Assembly (NCBI RefSeq): GCF_024806835.1
Contig: NZ_JANTYU010000005.1
Coordinates: 118,028 to 182,027 of the forward strand
DNA length: 64,000 nt
Source: Xanthomonas sp. 3793
GTDB lineage: Bacteria > Pseudomonadota > Gammaproteobacteria > Xanthomonadales > Xanthomonadaceae
Direction of reading: 5' to 3'
The position numbers were made by a program, and so were the translations under genes. The notes beneath the pieces were generated by a model. It ran no database searches. It worked only from the letters and a program-made list of their open reading frames with translations, and was not told the DNA's origin. Shown piece by piece: positions 22,239-31,428 of this stretch (positions are counted from its first letter, which is position 1; each line of letters opens with the position of its first letter).

Positions 22239-25200
22239 GTGAGAGAGCTACGCACCCTGCCGCGCACGCGGCGCTTGACGTCTGCCTTGTTATTCGCATT
22301 GTCGACGCCGCTTGCCGCGCAGACCGCGCCTGCGCCGCAGTCGGCATCCACTGTCCCCGGCTCCAGCCAGGCCGACCCTGCCACGCTCGATACCGTCCAG
22401 GTCAGCGGTATCCGCGGCAGCCTCACCTCGTCGATGAACGTCAAGCGCGATGCGCAAGGCATCGTCGATGGCATCGTGGCCGAGGACATCGGCAAGTTCC
22501 CCGACACCAACCTGGCCGAGTCGCTGCAGCGCATCAGCGGCGTGTCGATCGACCGCTCGCTGGGCGAAGGCTCGCGCGTCACCGTGCGCGGCGTCGGCCC
22601 GGACTTCAACCTGGTGCTGTTGAACGGCCGGCAGATGCCGGGCGCCAGCATCGAAGAATCCAACGCCTCCAACTCGCGTGCGTTCGACTTCGCCAACCTG
22701 GCGTCGGAGTCGATCTCCGGGATCGAGGTGTTCAAGACCAGCCGCGCCAGCACGCCCACCGGCGGCATCGGTGCCACCATCAACATCAAGACGGCCCGGC
22801 CGCTGGACAACCCGGGCATGCATGCCAACGTGGGCCTGAAGGGCGTGCACGATGCGTCCAACGAGAACCTGCCCGGCCGCCTGCAGGGCGATTCGCTGAC
22901 GCCGGAAATCTCCGGCATCTTCAGCACCACCTCGGACGATGGCCGCTTTGGCGTGTCGCTGAGCGGCAGCTACCAGGAGCGCGACTTCGGCTACAGCCAG
23001 GTCGGCGTGCCCAATGGCTGGCGCGCATTCCGTGGCGATTCCACCGCCTACGGCACCATTCCGCAGCCGGGTACGCCGGGTTCGGAGAACATCGTCAACC
23101 GCCCCGGCCCGAACGATATCTATTCGGTGCCGCAGAACCTCAACTACCGCGTGGTCGGCGTCGAACGCCAGCGCACCAACGGCCAGCTGGTACTGCAGTA
23201 CAAGCCGCTGGACAACATCACCACCACGCTGGATTACACCTATTCGGAAAACAAGATCCAGCAGCAGCGCAACGAAATGTCGGTGTGGTTCAACTACGGC
23301 CCGTCGGCCAGCGCCTGGACCAACGGCCCGGTGGCCGGTCCGATCACGTATTCGGAAATCGTCAACCCGGCCACCAGCGATCTGGCCACCGCCGGCTCCA
23401 ACGCGGCCACGCGCAACCAGAACAAGTCGCTGGGCTTCAACGTGGATTGGGCGGTGAACGACCAGTTCAAGCTCAACTTCGACATCCACCGCTCCACCGC
23501 CGAAGCCGGCGCGGACAGCCCGTATGGGTCGAGCAACTCGCTGGGCGTGTCGGGTTTCTACCGCGGCACCTCGGTGGTGGATTTCAGCAAGGATTTCCCG
23601 GTATTGCAGCAGCAGCTGGGCTTCGGCCTGAACGGGCTGGACCCCTCGCGCACGCTGGTCACCGGCTCGGCGTTCCGCAACAGCTACATGAAATCCGAGA
23701 TCGACCAGGCGCAGGTCAACGGCGACTTCACCTTCGAAAACTATTCGCAGTTGAAGTTCGGCATCGGCAGCACCGAGGTCAAGAACCGCTCGGCGTTCTC
23801 CAACGTGCAGCGCGATACCTGGAACGGCAACGGCACCGCAGCCGACTATCCGGACGACTTGTGGATCCCCAGTGCGTTTGCGCAGTACTTCGACGCGATC
23901 GACGGCAGCGGCAACCCGGCGCAATTCAACCAGCTGTTCCTGTTCGACTTCGAGCGCGCACGTCAGGCCGCCGCGCAAGCCGCCGGCGACGATGCGCTGT
24001 ACCGCACCTCGCCGGTGTTCACCACCGACCGCCGCGTGACCGAAAAATCCAAGAACGCCTATTTGCAGTGGAACAACAGCTGGGACGATCTGCGCGTGCC
24101 GATCAGCCTGGCCGCCGGTGTGCGCTACGAAGAAACCAAGGTGGACGCACAGGCGCTGGTGCCGGTGGCGGTCGGCATCGACTGGGTCGCCAACAACGAG
24201 TTGCCGATTCGTGTGGCCAATTCGGCGTTCGCCAGCGACAGCGGCAAGTACGAATACTGGCTGCCCAGCCTGGACCTGAGCTTCAAGCTCACCGAAGACC
24301 TGGTGCTGCGCGGCAGCTACGGCGAAACCATCGGCCGTCCCGGCTGGGGCGATATCCAGGGCGGGCAGACGCTCAGCGAGATCGCGCGCGTGGAAGGCGG
24401 CACCGGCCGGGAAGGCAACCCGGGCCTGAAGCCACTGCTGTCGCACAACATCGACCTGTCGCTGGAGTGGTACTACAGCGATGCCAGCTACGCCTCGGTA
24501 GGCTTCTTCCGCAAGAACATCGACAATTACATCGGCGTGACCACGCGCAACGATACCTCGCTGGGCTTGAATACCCCGATTGGCGGCACCTACTGGAACG
24601 AAGCGCTGGCCAATGGATGCGCCTCGGCCGACCTGACCTGTATCCGCAACTACATCTTCCGCAATCGCAACGGTTCGCCGGGCGTAGTGCGCGCGGCCGA
24701 TGCCAACGGCAACGCCACCGGTGTGATCAGCGGGCAGCCGGGCGACCCGGTGGCCAACTTCGCCATCACCGCGCCAGCCAACCAACGCTCGGCCTCGCTG
24801 GACGGTTGGGAATTCAACCTTCAGCACATGTTCGGCGCCAGCGGCTTCGGCGTGTCGGCCAACTACACCAAGGTCGATTCCGGGCTGACCTACGACAACG
24901 CGGTGATCGGCGAGCAGTTCGCGCTGGAAGGGCTCAGCGATTCGGCCAACGTGGTCGGCTTCTACGACAAGGACAAGTGGCAGGTGCGTGCGGCCTACAA
25001 CTGGCGCGACGAATTCCTGGCCGCGCGTTTCGACGGTAGCGGCCAGCCCAATCCGGTCTACACCGAAGCCTATGGCCAGCTGGATCTGAGCATCGGCTAC
25101 CAGTGGAACGAGAACCTGTCGCTGAGCCTGGAGGCGATCAACCTCACCGACGAGGTGCAGCGCCAGCACGGCAGGCAGAAGAACCAGATCGTCTACGCCA

Positions 25201-25250
25201 CCCAGACCGGCCCGCGCTACATGCTGGGCCTGCGCTACAAGTTCTGGTGA
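22239..25250 (+). CDS. TonB-dependent outer-membrane receptor
   Basis: 1003-residue outer-membrane transporter driven by TonB/ExbB/ExbD. A basic N-terminus (MRELRTLPRTRRLTS) leads a signal peptide ending LAAQ. The plug domain begins LDTVQVSGIRGSLTSSM and includes AEDIGKFPDTNLAESLQRI and the GVGPDFNLVLLNGRQMPG block; the barrel ends with the typical aromatic terminus ...GLRYKFW. This plug type is characteristic of the large carbohydrate-type receptors of xanthomonads and Caulobacter. A GTG at 22239 after GGGGATGG is the likely start. It heads the SapC/cupin/halogenase cluster; the ligand is unknown. Confidence 0.93.
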   Translation: MRELRTLPRTRRLTSALLFALSTPLAAQTAPAPQSASTVPGSSQADPATLDTVQVSGIRGSLTSSMNVKRDAQGIVDGIVAEDIGKFPDTNLAESLQRISGVSIDRSLGEGSRVTVRGVGPDFNLVLLNGRQMPGASIEESNASNSRAFDFANLASESISGIEVFKTSRASTPTGGIGATINIKTARPLDNPGMHANVGLKGVHDASNENLPGRLQGDSLTPEISGIFSTTSDDGRFGVSLSGSYQERDFGYSQVGVPNGWRAFRGDSTAYGTIPQPGTPGSENIVNRPGPNDIYSVPQNLNYRVVGVERQRTNGQLVLQYKPLDNITTTLDYTYSENKIQQQRNEMSVWFNYGPSASAWTNGPVAGPITYSEIVNPATSDLATAGSNAATRNQNKSLGFNVDWAVNDQFKLNFDIHRSTAEAGADSPYGSSNSLGVSGFYRGTSVVDFSKDFPVLQQQLGFGLNGLDPSRTLVTGSAFRNSYMKSEIDQAQVNGDFTFENYSQLKFGIGSTEVKNRSAFSNVQRDTWNGNGTAADYPDDLWIPSAFAQYFDAIDGSGNPAQFNQLFLFDFERARQAAAQAAGDDALYRTSPVFTTDRRVTEKSKNAYLQWNNSWDDLRVPISLAAGVRYEETKVDAQALVPVAVGIDWVANNELPIRVANSAFASDSGKYEYWLPSLDLSFKLTEDLVLRGSYGETIGRPGWGDIQGGQTLSEIARVEGGTGREGNPGLKPLLSHNIDLSLEWYYSDASYASVGFFRKNIDNYIGVTTRNDTSLGLNTPIGGTYWNEALANGCASADLTCIRNYIFRNRNGSPGVVRAADANGNATGVISGQPGDPVANFAITAPANQRSASLDGWEFNLQHMFGASGFGVSANYTKVDSGLTYDNAVIGEQFALEGLSDSANVVGFYDKDKWQVRAAYNWRDEFLAARFDGSGQPNPVYTEAYGQLDLSIGYQWNENLSLSLEAINLTDEVQRQHGRQKNQIVYATQTGPRYMLGLRYKFW

Positions 25251-25266
25251 TGTAACTGCGGTACCG

Positions 25267-25297
25267 AGCCCCCCGGCAGCGCGTCTGCCGGGGGGCT
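25267..25297 (+). terminator. Strong GC hairpin between receptor and SapC genes
   Basis: AGCCCCCCGGCAG and CTGCCGGGGGGCT form a perfect 13-bp stem with a 5-base loop, starting 17 bp after the receptor stop. Only a short TT follows, so it may protect the receptor mRNA 3' end or reduce read-through to the downstream genes rather than terminate fully. Confidence 0.6.
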
Positions 25298-25402
25298 TGC
25301 ACGACCTTCCTGCGACAGGTGCAGCACTGCACCGGCACTTGCCGCGCGAGGGGTAACTGTCCAAGCATGGGCCACGCGCCCCCGCGTGATGTGGCGACCC
25401 CC

Positions 25403-26104
25403 ATGACCAATGCCGTGTTGTTGAACAATCTCGATCACCGCGATCTGCGCGTGATCACCGCCCATGGCGCCGCCTATGGCGATGACGTGATGTCGGCGGC
25501 GACGTTTCCGCAGGAATTCCGCCAGCTGCAGGGCCAGTACCCGATCGTGTTCCACCGCAGCGATAGCGGGCGTTTTCAGCCGCTGGCCCTGCTGGGATTG
25601 CGCCTGGGCGAGAACCTGTTTCTGGATGGCGCGCGCTGGGATGCGCCGTATGTCCCGCTGGCGATTCAGCGCCAACCGTTCCTGATCGGCCAGCAACCGG
25701 AAGGGCCGATGGTGCACGTGGATCTGGACAGCCCGCGCGTCAGCACCCAGGAAGGCGAGCTACTGTTCCGCGAACACGGCGGCACCACCGATTTCCTGTA
25801 TCACATCAGCCAATTGCTGCGCACGCTGCACGACGGGCTGGCGGCGAGCGATGCCTTCGTCGAGCGCCTGTTGCGCTACGAGTTGCTGGAACCGTTCGTG
25901 TTCGAAGCCACGCTCGACAACGGCCTGGACTGCCGGCTGGCCGGTCTGCACACCGTGCACGAAGAACGCCTGCGCGCGCTCGGCAAGACCGCGCTGCTGG
26001 ACCTGCACCGGCATGGCGATCTGGAGCCGCTATACATGGCGGTGGCCTCGGTGGCGCAATTCCGCCCCCTGCTCGAACGCCTGAATCGCCGCCATGCCCG
26101 CTGA
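25403..26104 (+). CDS. SapC family protein
   Basis: 233 residues starting MTNAVLLNNLDHRDLRVIT. The family is recognised from YPIVFHRSDSGRFQPLALLGL and LGENLFLDGARWDAPYVPLA. SapC was named for an S-layer-associated gene of Campylobacter, but in proteobacteria it occurs beside TonB-dependent receptors and tryptophan-halogenase-like genes, and its task is unknown. No signal peptide, so cytoplasmic. It overlaps the next gene by 11 bp, showing coupled translation. The start follows a CCC-rich leader without a clear ribosome-binding site. Confidence 0.85.
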   Translation: MTNAVLLNNLDHRDLRVITAHGAAYGDDVMSAATFPQEFRQLQGQYPIVFHRSDSGRFQPLALLGLRLGENLFLDGARWDAPYVPLAIQRQPFLIGQQPEGPMVHVDLDSPRVSTQEGELLFREHGGTTDFLYHISQLLRTLHDGLAASDAFVERLLRYELLEPFVFEATLDNGLDCRLAGLHTVHEERLRALGKTALLDLHRHGDLEPLYMAVASVAQFRPLLERLNRRHAR

Positions 26105-27107
26105 GCCGCGCGCCATCGACGAGCGCCACGGCCTGGACCCGCAGCAGCTGGATCCGGCGCTGCTGCGCTCGACCACGCCGCTGGTGTTGCGCGGGCTGGT
26201 GCGCGACTGGCCGCTGGCTCGCGCCGGTGCGCAATCCGCGCAGGCGGCCGCTGCGTACCTGCGTGGGTTCGATCGCGGCGAGGCAGTGGTGGCGCAGGTC
26301 GGGCCGCCGGAGATCGACGGGCGGTTCTTCTATAACCCGGACATGAGCGGCTTCAATTTCCGCCCCGAGCGCGTGCCGCTGGCGGTGGTGCTGGACACCT
26401 TGTTGCGCGACCTGCACAACGCGCAGCCGCCGGCGATCTATGTCGGCTCCACCACGCTGGACACCTACCTGCCCGGCCTGCGTGCGGCCAATCCCATCGC
26501 GCTGCCGCAGGCCGAGCCGCTGGCCAGCATCTGGATCGGCAACCGCACCCGTATCGCCGCGCATCAGGATCTGCCGGACAACCTGGCCTGCGTGGTCGCC
26601 GGGCGCCGCCGCTTCACGCTGTTTCCGCCCGAGCAGTTGCGCAATCTGTACATCGGCCCGCTGGATCTGACCCCGGCCGGGCAGCCGGTCAGCCTGGTGG
26701 ATATCGCCGCACCGGATCTGCAGCGCTTTCCGCGCTATGCGCAGGCGCTGCAGCAGGCGCTGGTGGCCGAGCTGGAACCGGGCGATGCGCTGTTCATTCC
26801 CAGCATGTGGTGGCACCACGTCCAGGCGCTGGAGAGCTTCAACGTGCTGGTTAATTTCTGGTGGCGACAAAGCCCGGCCTACATGGATTCGCCGATGAAC
26901 GCACTGATGCTGGCCTTGCTGACCGTCCGCGACCTGCCGGCCGAGCAACGCGCCACCTGGCAGGAGGTGTTCCGGCATTACGTGTTCGACGCCGATGCCG
27001 ACACTGCCGCGCATGTGCCCGACGCAGCGCGCGGTGTGCTGGCCCCGATGGACGACAACCGCGCCCGCAGCCTGCGTGCGCGCCTGCTGCAACGCTTGAA
27101 CCGCTGA
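26094..27107 (+). CDS. JmjC/cupin-like domain protein (probable Fe(II)/2-oxoglutarate oxygenase fold)
   Basis: 337 residues. The cupin_8-type core has candidate metal ligands His157 and Asp159 in RIAAHQDLPDN, and a third His at 241 or 242 in FIPSMWWHHVQ, with the family segment RRRFTLFPPEQLRNLY between. Related JmjC-like proteins hydroxylate amino-acid side chains, so a protein- or peptide-modifying role is possible here; the substrate is not known. It lies between SapC (11-bp overlap) and the halogenase-like gene (10 bp apart). Confidence 0.85.
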   Translation: MPAEPRAIDERHGLDPQQLDPALLRSTTPLVLRGLVRDWPLARAGAQSAQAAAAYLRGFDRGEAVVAQVGPPEIDGRFFYNPDMSGFNFRPERVPLAVVLDTLLRDLHNAQPPAIYVGSTTLDTYLPGLRAANPIALPQAEPLASIWIGNRTRIAAHQDLPDNLACVVAGRRRFTLFPPEQLRNLYIGPLDLTPAGQPVSLVDIAAPDLQRFPRYAQALQQALVAELEPGDALFIPSMWWHHVQALESFNVLVNFWWRQSPAYMDSPMNALMLALLTVRDLPAEQRATWQEVFRHYVFDADADTAAHVPDAARGVLAPMDDNRARSLRARLLQRLNR

Positions 27108-27117
27108 AGGACTGACC

Positions 27118-28683
27118 ATGTCGCACGCCGCCCCCTTGCCCCCCCAGCAGCGCCCGGTACGGCGCGTGGTCATCGCCGGTGGCGGCACCGCCGGCTGGAT
27201 GGCTGCCGCGGCCTTGTCCAAGCTGCTGGGCCGGCAGTTGCAGATCACCCTGGTGGAGTCGGACGAGATCGGCACGGTGGGCGTGGGCGAAGCCACCATC
27301 CCCAGCCTGGTCACCTTCCACCGGCTGCTGGAGATCGACGAGGCGACCTTCATGGCCGCCACCCAGGCCACCTTCAAGCTCGGCATCGGCTTCGAGCACT
27401 GGCGCGATGTGGACAGGCACTACATCCACTCCTTCGGTCACACCGGCACCGATCACTGGAGCGCGGGGTTCCATCATTTCTGGTTGAAGGGCCGCCAGCG
27501 CGGGGTGGCACGCGACTTCGGCGACTACTGCCTGGAACTGCGCGCCGCCCAGGAAGGACGCTTTGCGCACCTGCCCAACGGCGGCATGAATTACGCCTAC
27601 CACCTGGATGCGGGCCTGTATGCGCGCTTCCTGCGCCGCTTCAGCGAAGGCTTTGGCGTCAAGCGTCTCGAAGGGCGCATCGGCCAGGTCCAGACCGACC
27701 CGGACAGCGGTTATCTCACTGCGCTGACGCTGCAGGACGGCACCAGCGTGGAAGGCGACCTGTTCATCGATTGCACCGGCTTTGCGGGATTGCTGATCGG
27801 CAAGACGCTGGGCGTGGGCAGCGAGGATTGGTCGCGCTGGTTGTTTGCCGACAGCGCGCTGGCGGTGCAGACCGAATCGGTGGGCCCGCCGGTGACCTAT
27901 ACGCGGTCGCGTGCCGACCAGTCGGGCTGGATGTGGCGCATTCCGCTGCAGCACCGGGTGGGCAACGGCATCGTGTATTCCAGCCGTTATACCGATCAGG
28001 ACAGTGCCCGGGCGGTGCTGCAGCGCAACCTGCAGGGGCGCGCGCTGACCGAACCGCGGGCGCTGCGCTTCACCCCCAATCAGCGTCACCGCGTATGGGA
28101 AAAGAACTGCGTGGCGCTGGGGCTGGCCAGCGGGTTTCTGGAGCCGATCGAGTCGACCAATATCCACCTGATCCAGCGCGGCATCGTCCGCTTGCTGCAG
28201 ACCTTCCCGCAGGTGGTCAACGCGGTCGACATCGCCGAGTACAACCGCCAGGCGGCCAACGAGATCTCGCATATCCGCGATTTCGTGATCCTGCATTACC
28301 ACGCCACCGATCGTCGCGACACGCCGTTCTGGCGCGACTGCGCGGCGATGGAGATTCCCGACTCGCTGCGCCACCGCATGGAGCTGTTCCGCCAGAGCGG
28401 GCGCGTGTTCCACCAGGGCAACGAGTTGTTTGCGGAGAACTCCTGGGTGCAGGTGATGCTGGGCCAGGGCATCACCCCGCAGCAGCACCACCCGGTCGCC
28501 GACCTGATGGGCGATGCGGAGCTGAGCCATTTTCTGCAGAGCATCCGCCAGCGCGTGGACGCGACCGTGGCCACGTTGCCGCCGCATGCGGACTTCCTGC
28601 GCCGCCACTGCCCGGCCCCGCCGCTGCCCGACCCGGCCCAGCGCATGCCATCGGATGCGGCGCTGGCGGCCCCGGCGGGATAA
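27118..28683 (+). CDS. Tryptophan-halogenase-like flavoprotein
   Basis: 521 residues. The FAD-binding GGGTAGW motif (residues 21-27) opens the protein; a Lys at 87 in FKLGIGF sits where the halogenase catalytic lysine lies; and W271-x-W-x-I-P276 (GWMWRIP) is the signature of flavin-dependent halogenases. Thus the catalytic features are present. Nevertheless, genes in this receptor-linked family have not been tied to a known halogenated product, and the enzyme may act on a peptide or other indole-like substrate. Starts with an ATG 10 bp after the cupin gene; part of the same operon. Confidence 0.9.
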   Translation: MSHAAPLPPQQRPVRRVVIAGGGTAGWMAAAALSKLLGRQLQITLVESDEIGTVGVGEATIPSLVTFHRLLEIDEATFMAATQATFKLGIGFEHWRDVDRHYIHSFGHTGTDHWSAGFHHFWLKGRQRGVARDFGDYCLELRAAQEGRFAHLPNGGMNYAYHLDAGLYARFLRRFSEGFGVKRLEGRIGQVQTDPDSGYLTALTLQDGTSVEGDLFIDCTGFAGLLIGKTLGVGSEDWSRWLFADSALAVQTESVGPPVTYTRSRADQSGWMWRIPLQHRVGNGIVYSSRYTDQDSARAVLQRNLQGRALTEPRALRFTPNQRHRVWEKNCVALGLASGFLEPIESTNIHLIQRGIVRLLQTFPQVVNAVDIAEYNRQAANEISHIRDFVILHYHATDRRDTPFWRDCAAMEIPDSLRHRMELFRQSGRVFHQGNELFAENSWVQVMLGQGITPQQHHPVADLMGDAELSHFLQSIRQRVDATVATLPPHADFLRRHCPAPPLPDPAQRMPSDAALAAPAG

Positions 28684-28819
28684 ATTTCGCATCCGGCTGC
28701 GGCAACCCTTGGCTTACACCGCCCCAGCAATGCTAGATTGCGGCATTGCCGTCCATTGCGGGAACAATGGCCGGCGCTCGCCGCAACGTTATCTTTCGCA
28801 CTCGGGGTAAGGGGGACGC

Positions 28820-29830
28820 ATGTTGGATCTGACACAGGGCCGTATGGCACGCCGGATCGCGCCGGTCATTTTGCTGGTTGGCCTGGCTGCCTGCTCCAAG
28901 CAGGAAGACAAGGCCGCCACCACCGCGCCTGCCACCGGCGCCACGCCGTCGGCACCGGCGGCACCGACGCCCGCCACCGCGGTGTCGCCACAGGTGCAGT
29001 CGATGGCCGCCGACCAGTTGCGCGAATCGGCCACCAAGGCGCTGCAGGACAACCGCATGTACGCCCCGGCCGGCGACAACGCGGTGGAGTACTACCTGGC
29101 CCTGCGCGAGAAGCAGCCGCAGGACGCCACCGTCAACAGCGCGCTGACCGATCTGCTGCCGTACACGCTGATCGCCGCCGAACAAGGCATCAGCCGCGAA
29201 GAATTTCCAGAGGCGCAGCGCCTGATCGCACTGATCGAAAAGGTCGATCCCAAGGCACCGGCACTGCCGCGCCTGAAGTCGGGCCTGGAGACGGGCATGA
29301 AGACCGCCGCCAACCGCTCCGAGCAGGACGCCGAGCAGGCCAAGAAGCTGGTCGAGGACAAGGCCAAGCAGGCCGCCGAGCAGAAGCGTCTGGCCGAACA
29401 GCAGACCCGCGAAGCCGCCGCTGCCCAGCAGATTGCCGCCCAGCAGGAAGCCGCCCGCCAGCAGACCGCCGAAGCCGAGCGCCAGGCCGCCGCCCGCCGT
29501 CAGGCGGAGGCCCCTGCCCCGACCCCGGCCGCACCACGCCCGGCAGCGGCCGCCGCCGCTGCGGCGCCGGCTGCGCAATCGCTGCGTCCGATCAGCACTC
29601 CGGCACCGCGCTATCCACCCGAAGCGCTGCGCGCCGGCACATCGGGCGAAGTGCTGGTCGAGCTCACGGTCGGTACCGACGGCTCGATCACCGCCTCGCG
29701 CGTGCTGCGCGCCAACCCGCCGCGCGTGTTCGACCGCGAAGCGCTCAACGCGGTCAAGCGCTGGCGCTTCGAGCCGGTGGCCGCACCGGTGACCACGCGG
29801 CGTACGTTGTCGTTCAATCCAGGTGGTTGA
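28820..29830 (+). CDS. Lipoprotein with C-terminal TonB-like domain
   Basis: 336 residues. The N-terminus has a basic lead and hydrophobic segment ending LLVGLAAC, a lipobox with Cys25, instead of the uncleaved anchor helix of ordinary TonB. Then comes a helical region of about 100 residues, a long Ala/Gln/Glu/Lys-rich probable coiled coil (around 165-225), a Pro/Ala-rich linker, and from about 255 a TonB C-terminal domain (PRYPPEALRAGTSGEVLVELTV, ending RRTLSFNPGG). It may span the periplasm from a lipid-anchored end and contact receptors. It follows the halogenase-like gene by 136 bp. Confidence 0.82.
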   Translation: MLDLTQGRMARRIAPVILLVGLAACSKQEDKAATTAPATGATPSAPAAPTPATAVSPQVQSMAADQLRESATKALQDNRMYAPAGDNAVEYYLALREKQPQDATVNSALTDLLPYTLIAAEQGISREEFPEAQRLIALIEKVDPKAPALPRLKSGLETGMKTAANRSEQDAEQAKKLVEDKAKQAAEQKRLAEQQTREAAAAQQIAAQQEAARQQTAEAERQAAARRQAEAPAPTPAAPRPAAAAAAAAPAAQSLRPISTPAPRYPPEALRAGTSGEVLVELTVGTDGSITASRVLRANPPRVFDREALNAVKRWRFEPVAAPVTTRRTLSFNPGG

Positions 29831-29951
29831 GTGGGTGGCTGGGCGATTGCGCGGCTCTGCACGCGGCCGAGTTGGTGCGTTGGTTGTTGACAGTTGATGA
29901 TTGATGGTTGCTGACGATTGATGCACTGCACTTCTGGCAAATGCCAGGCGC

Positions 29952-29989
29952 CCAACAAAAAGCCCGCAGCGATGCGGGCTTTTTGTTGG
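29952..29989. terminator. Bidirectional terminator-like hairpin
   Basis: CCAACAAAAAGCCCGC and its exact complement GCGGGCTTTTTGTTGG flank six bases. A run of T follows the stem in either reading direction, the classic bidirectional Rho-independent shape. It lies 121 bp after the TonB-like gene and upstream of the natB end, between converging transcription units. Confidence 0.85.
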
Positions 29990-30000
29990 CTGGGCATCCG

Positions 30001-30229
30001 TCCCCTCATCCGCCCTTCGGGCACCTTCTCCCGAGGGGAGAAGGAGTAAAGCCCCTCTCCTGCGGGAGAGGGGTTGGGGTGAGGATACGGCGACCAAGTG
30101 GACGTCACGCCCCAAGCAGACAACAAGGACGTTCAATCATTCAACATCAACATGCGTCACCGTGCATTCGTATTGGCAATCCGTCCACTCATCCGGCGCT
30201 GCGCGCCACCTTCTCCCGGCGGGAGAAGG
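30001..30229. repeat. Cluster of dispersed intergenic palindromes
   Basis: Three copies in the 404-bp gap 29831-30234: CATCCGCCCTTCGGGC...CCTTCTCCCGAGGGGAGAAGG at 30008-30044, GCCCCTCTCCTGCGGGAGAGG with GGTTGGGGTGAGG at 30051-30084, and CATCCGGCGCTGCGCGCC...CCTTCTCCCGGCGGGAGAAGG at 30191-30229. The same family occurs at about 20640, 20768, 63484 and in the 126-bp tandem array. No gene is present in this gap. Confidence 0.8.
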
Positions 30230-30234
30230 ACACA

Positions 30235-31428
30235 TCAGCCGGAAATCGCCAGCCGCTCCTGGTGATAACGACGCACCGCCGCGTACCACAACACTGCGGC
30301 CACACCGAAGCCCGCCAACAGATACACCGCCCAGGTCTGCGCGTTGATCTGCTCGTGGCGAATCACCTTCAGCAGCATCTGGTTCTGCGCCAGGAACGGC
30401 ACCGCAAAGTGCCATAGCTGGGTCTTCAGCGGATACGCCATCAGCGCGTAGCCCGGCAGCATCGGCAGCAGCAGCAGCCAGGTCATGTGCGCCTGCGCTT
30501 CCTTCATGCTCTTGGCAGCGGCGGCCAGATAGGTCAGCAGCGAGGTGCCGATAAACAGCATCGGCACCAGGATGAACAGCATCTGCAGCATCGGCAAAAA
30601 ACCGACATTGAGCTGGCGTCCCAGGTTCGAGGTGGACAACTGCGCACTCAGCTTGAACGCCAGCAGCGTGAGCAACAACGACACCATGCCGATCACGCAG
30701 GCGGCGACGATCTTGCCGCTGACGATCGCACTGCGCGGCGCCGGTGTGGCCAGCAACGGCTCCAGCGACTGGCGTTCGCGCTCGCCGGCAGTGGCATCCA
30801 GGATCAGCGAGGCGCCACCCAGAAACGAGGTGATCACCAGCAACACCGGCAACAGCATCGCCATCATCTGGCCGCGCTTGGCTTCGGCGGTGGCCAGGTC
30901 CTGCGCAGCGATTTCCAGCGGCCGGCCTACCTGCGCATCGATGCCACGCGCCAACAGACGCAACGCACCGACCTGCTGGCTGTAGCCGCTCAGCGCTGCC
31001 TGCAGGCGCATGCTGGGCACGTCGGCCTCGCGACGGGTGCTGTCCTTGATGATTTCCACCAGCGCCGGACGGCCTTCGCGCCAATCGTCGGCATAGCTGT
31101 CGCTGATGCGCAGCGCCACGTCCACATCCTGGTTGCGGATCGCCGCGGTCAGATCGGCCGGTGCGTCCACCGCGTTGAGTCCCTGCGCGGCCAGAAACCG
31201 CACCAGGTTGGGAGCGTGTTCGCGGCCGAGGGTGGGGATGTCCAGCGGCTTGTCGATCTGCGTGCGCACGCGGCTTTCGCTCAGCGCGCCCATGCCCAGG
31301 ATCAGGATCGGATACAGCAACGGCGAGAGCAGCAACGCCAATGCCAGGGTACGGCGGTCGCGCGAGATGTCGCGCAGTTCCTTGCGCAGCACCGTCCACA
31401 ACGTGGCCAACAGGGAACGCTTGCTCAT
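30235..31428 (-). CDS. natB: ABC-2 type exporter permease (NatB-like)
   Basis: 397 residues. One helix near the N-terminus (LALALLLSPLLYPILILGMG) is followed by a large periplasmic domain (residues about 50-190) and then five hydrophobic helices, the ABC-2 permease plan of NatB-type exporters. The C-terminus ends YAAVRRYHQERLAISG. Its ATG overlaps the natA stop by 4 bp at 31425-31428, so subunits are made together. In Bacillus NatAB exports Na+; the substrate here is unknown and the symbol marks similarity only. Confidence 0.85.
   Translation of the reverse strand: MSKRSLLATLWTVLRKELRDISRDRRTLALALLLSPLLYPILILGMGALSESRVRTQIDKPLDIPTLGREHAPNLVRFLAAQGLNAVDAPADLTAAIRNQDVDVALRISDSYADDWREGRPALVEIIKDSTRREADVPSMRLQAALSGYSQQVGALRLLARGIDAQVGRPLEIAAQDLATAEAKRGQMMAMLLPVLLVITSFLGGASLILDATAGERERQSLEPLLATPAPRSAIVSGKIVAACVIGMVSLLLTLLAFKLSAQLSTSNLGRQLNVGFLPMLQMLFILVPMLFIGTSLLTYLAAAAKSMKEAQAHMTWLLLLPMLPGYALMAYPLKTQLWHFAVPFLAQNQMLLKVIRHEQINAQTWAVYLLAGFGVAAVLWYAAVRRYHQERLAISG

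Noticed and set aside
22290..25364. 1024-codon minus-strand open frame
   Set aside because: Antisense of the TonB-dependent receptor, created by codon usage in GC-rich DNA; no domain seen.
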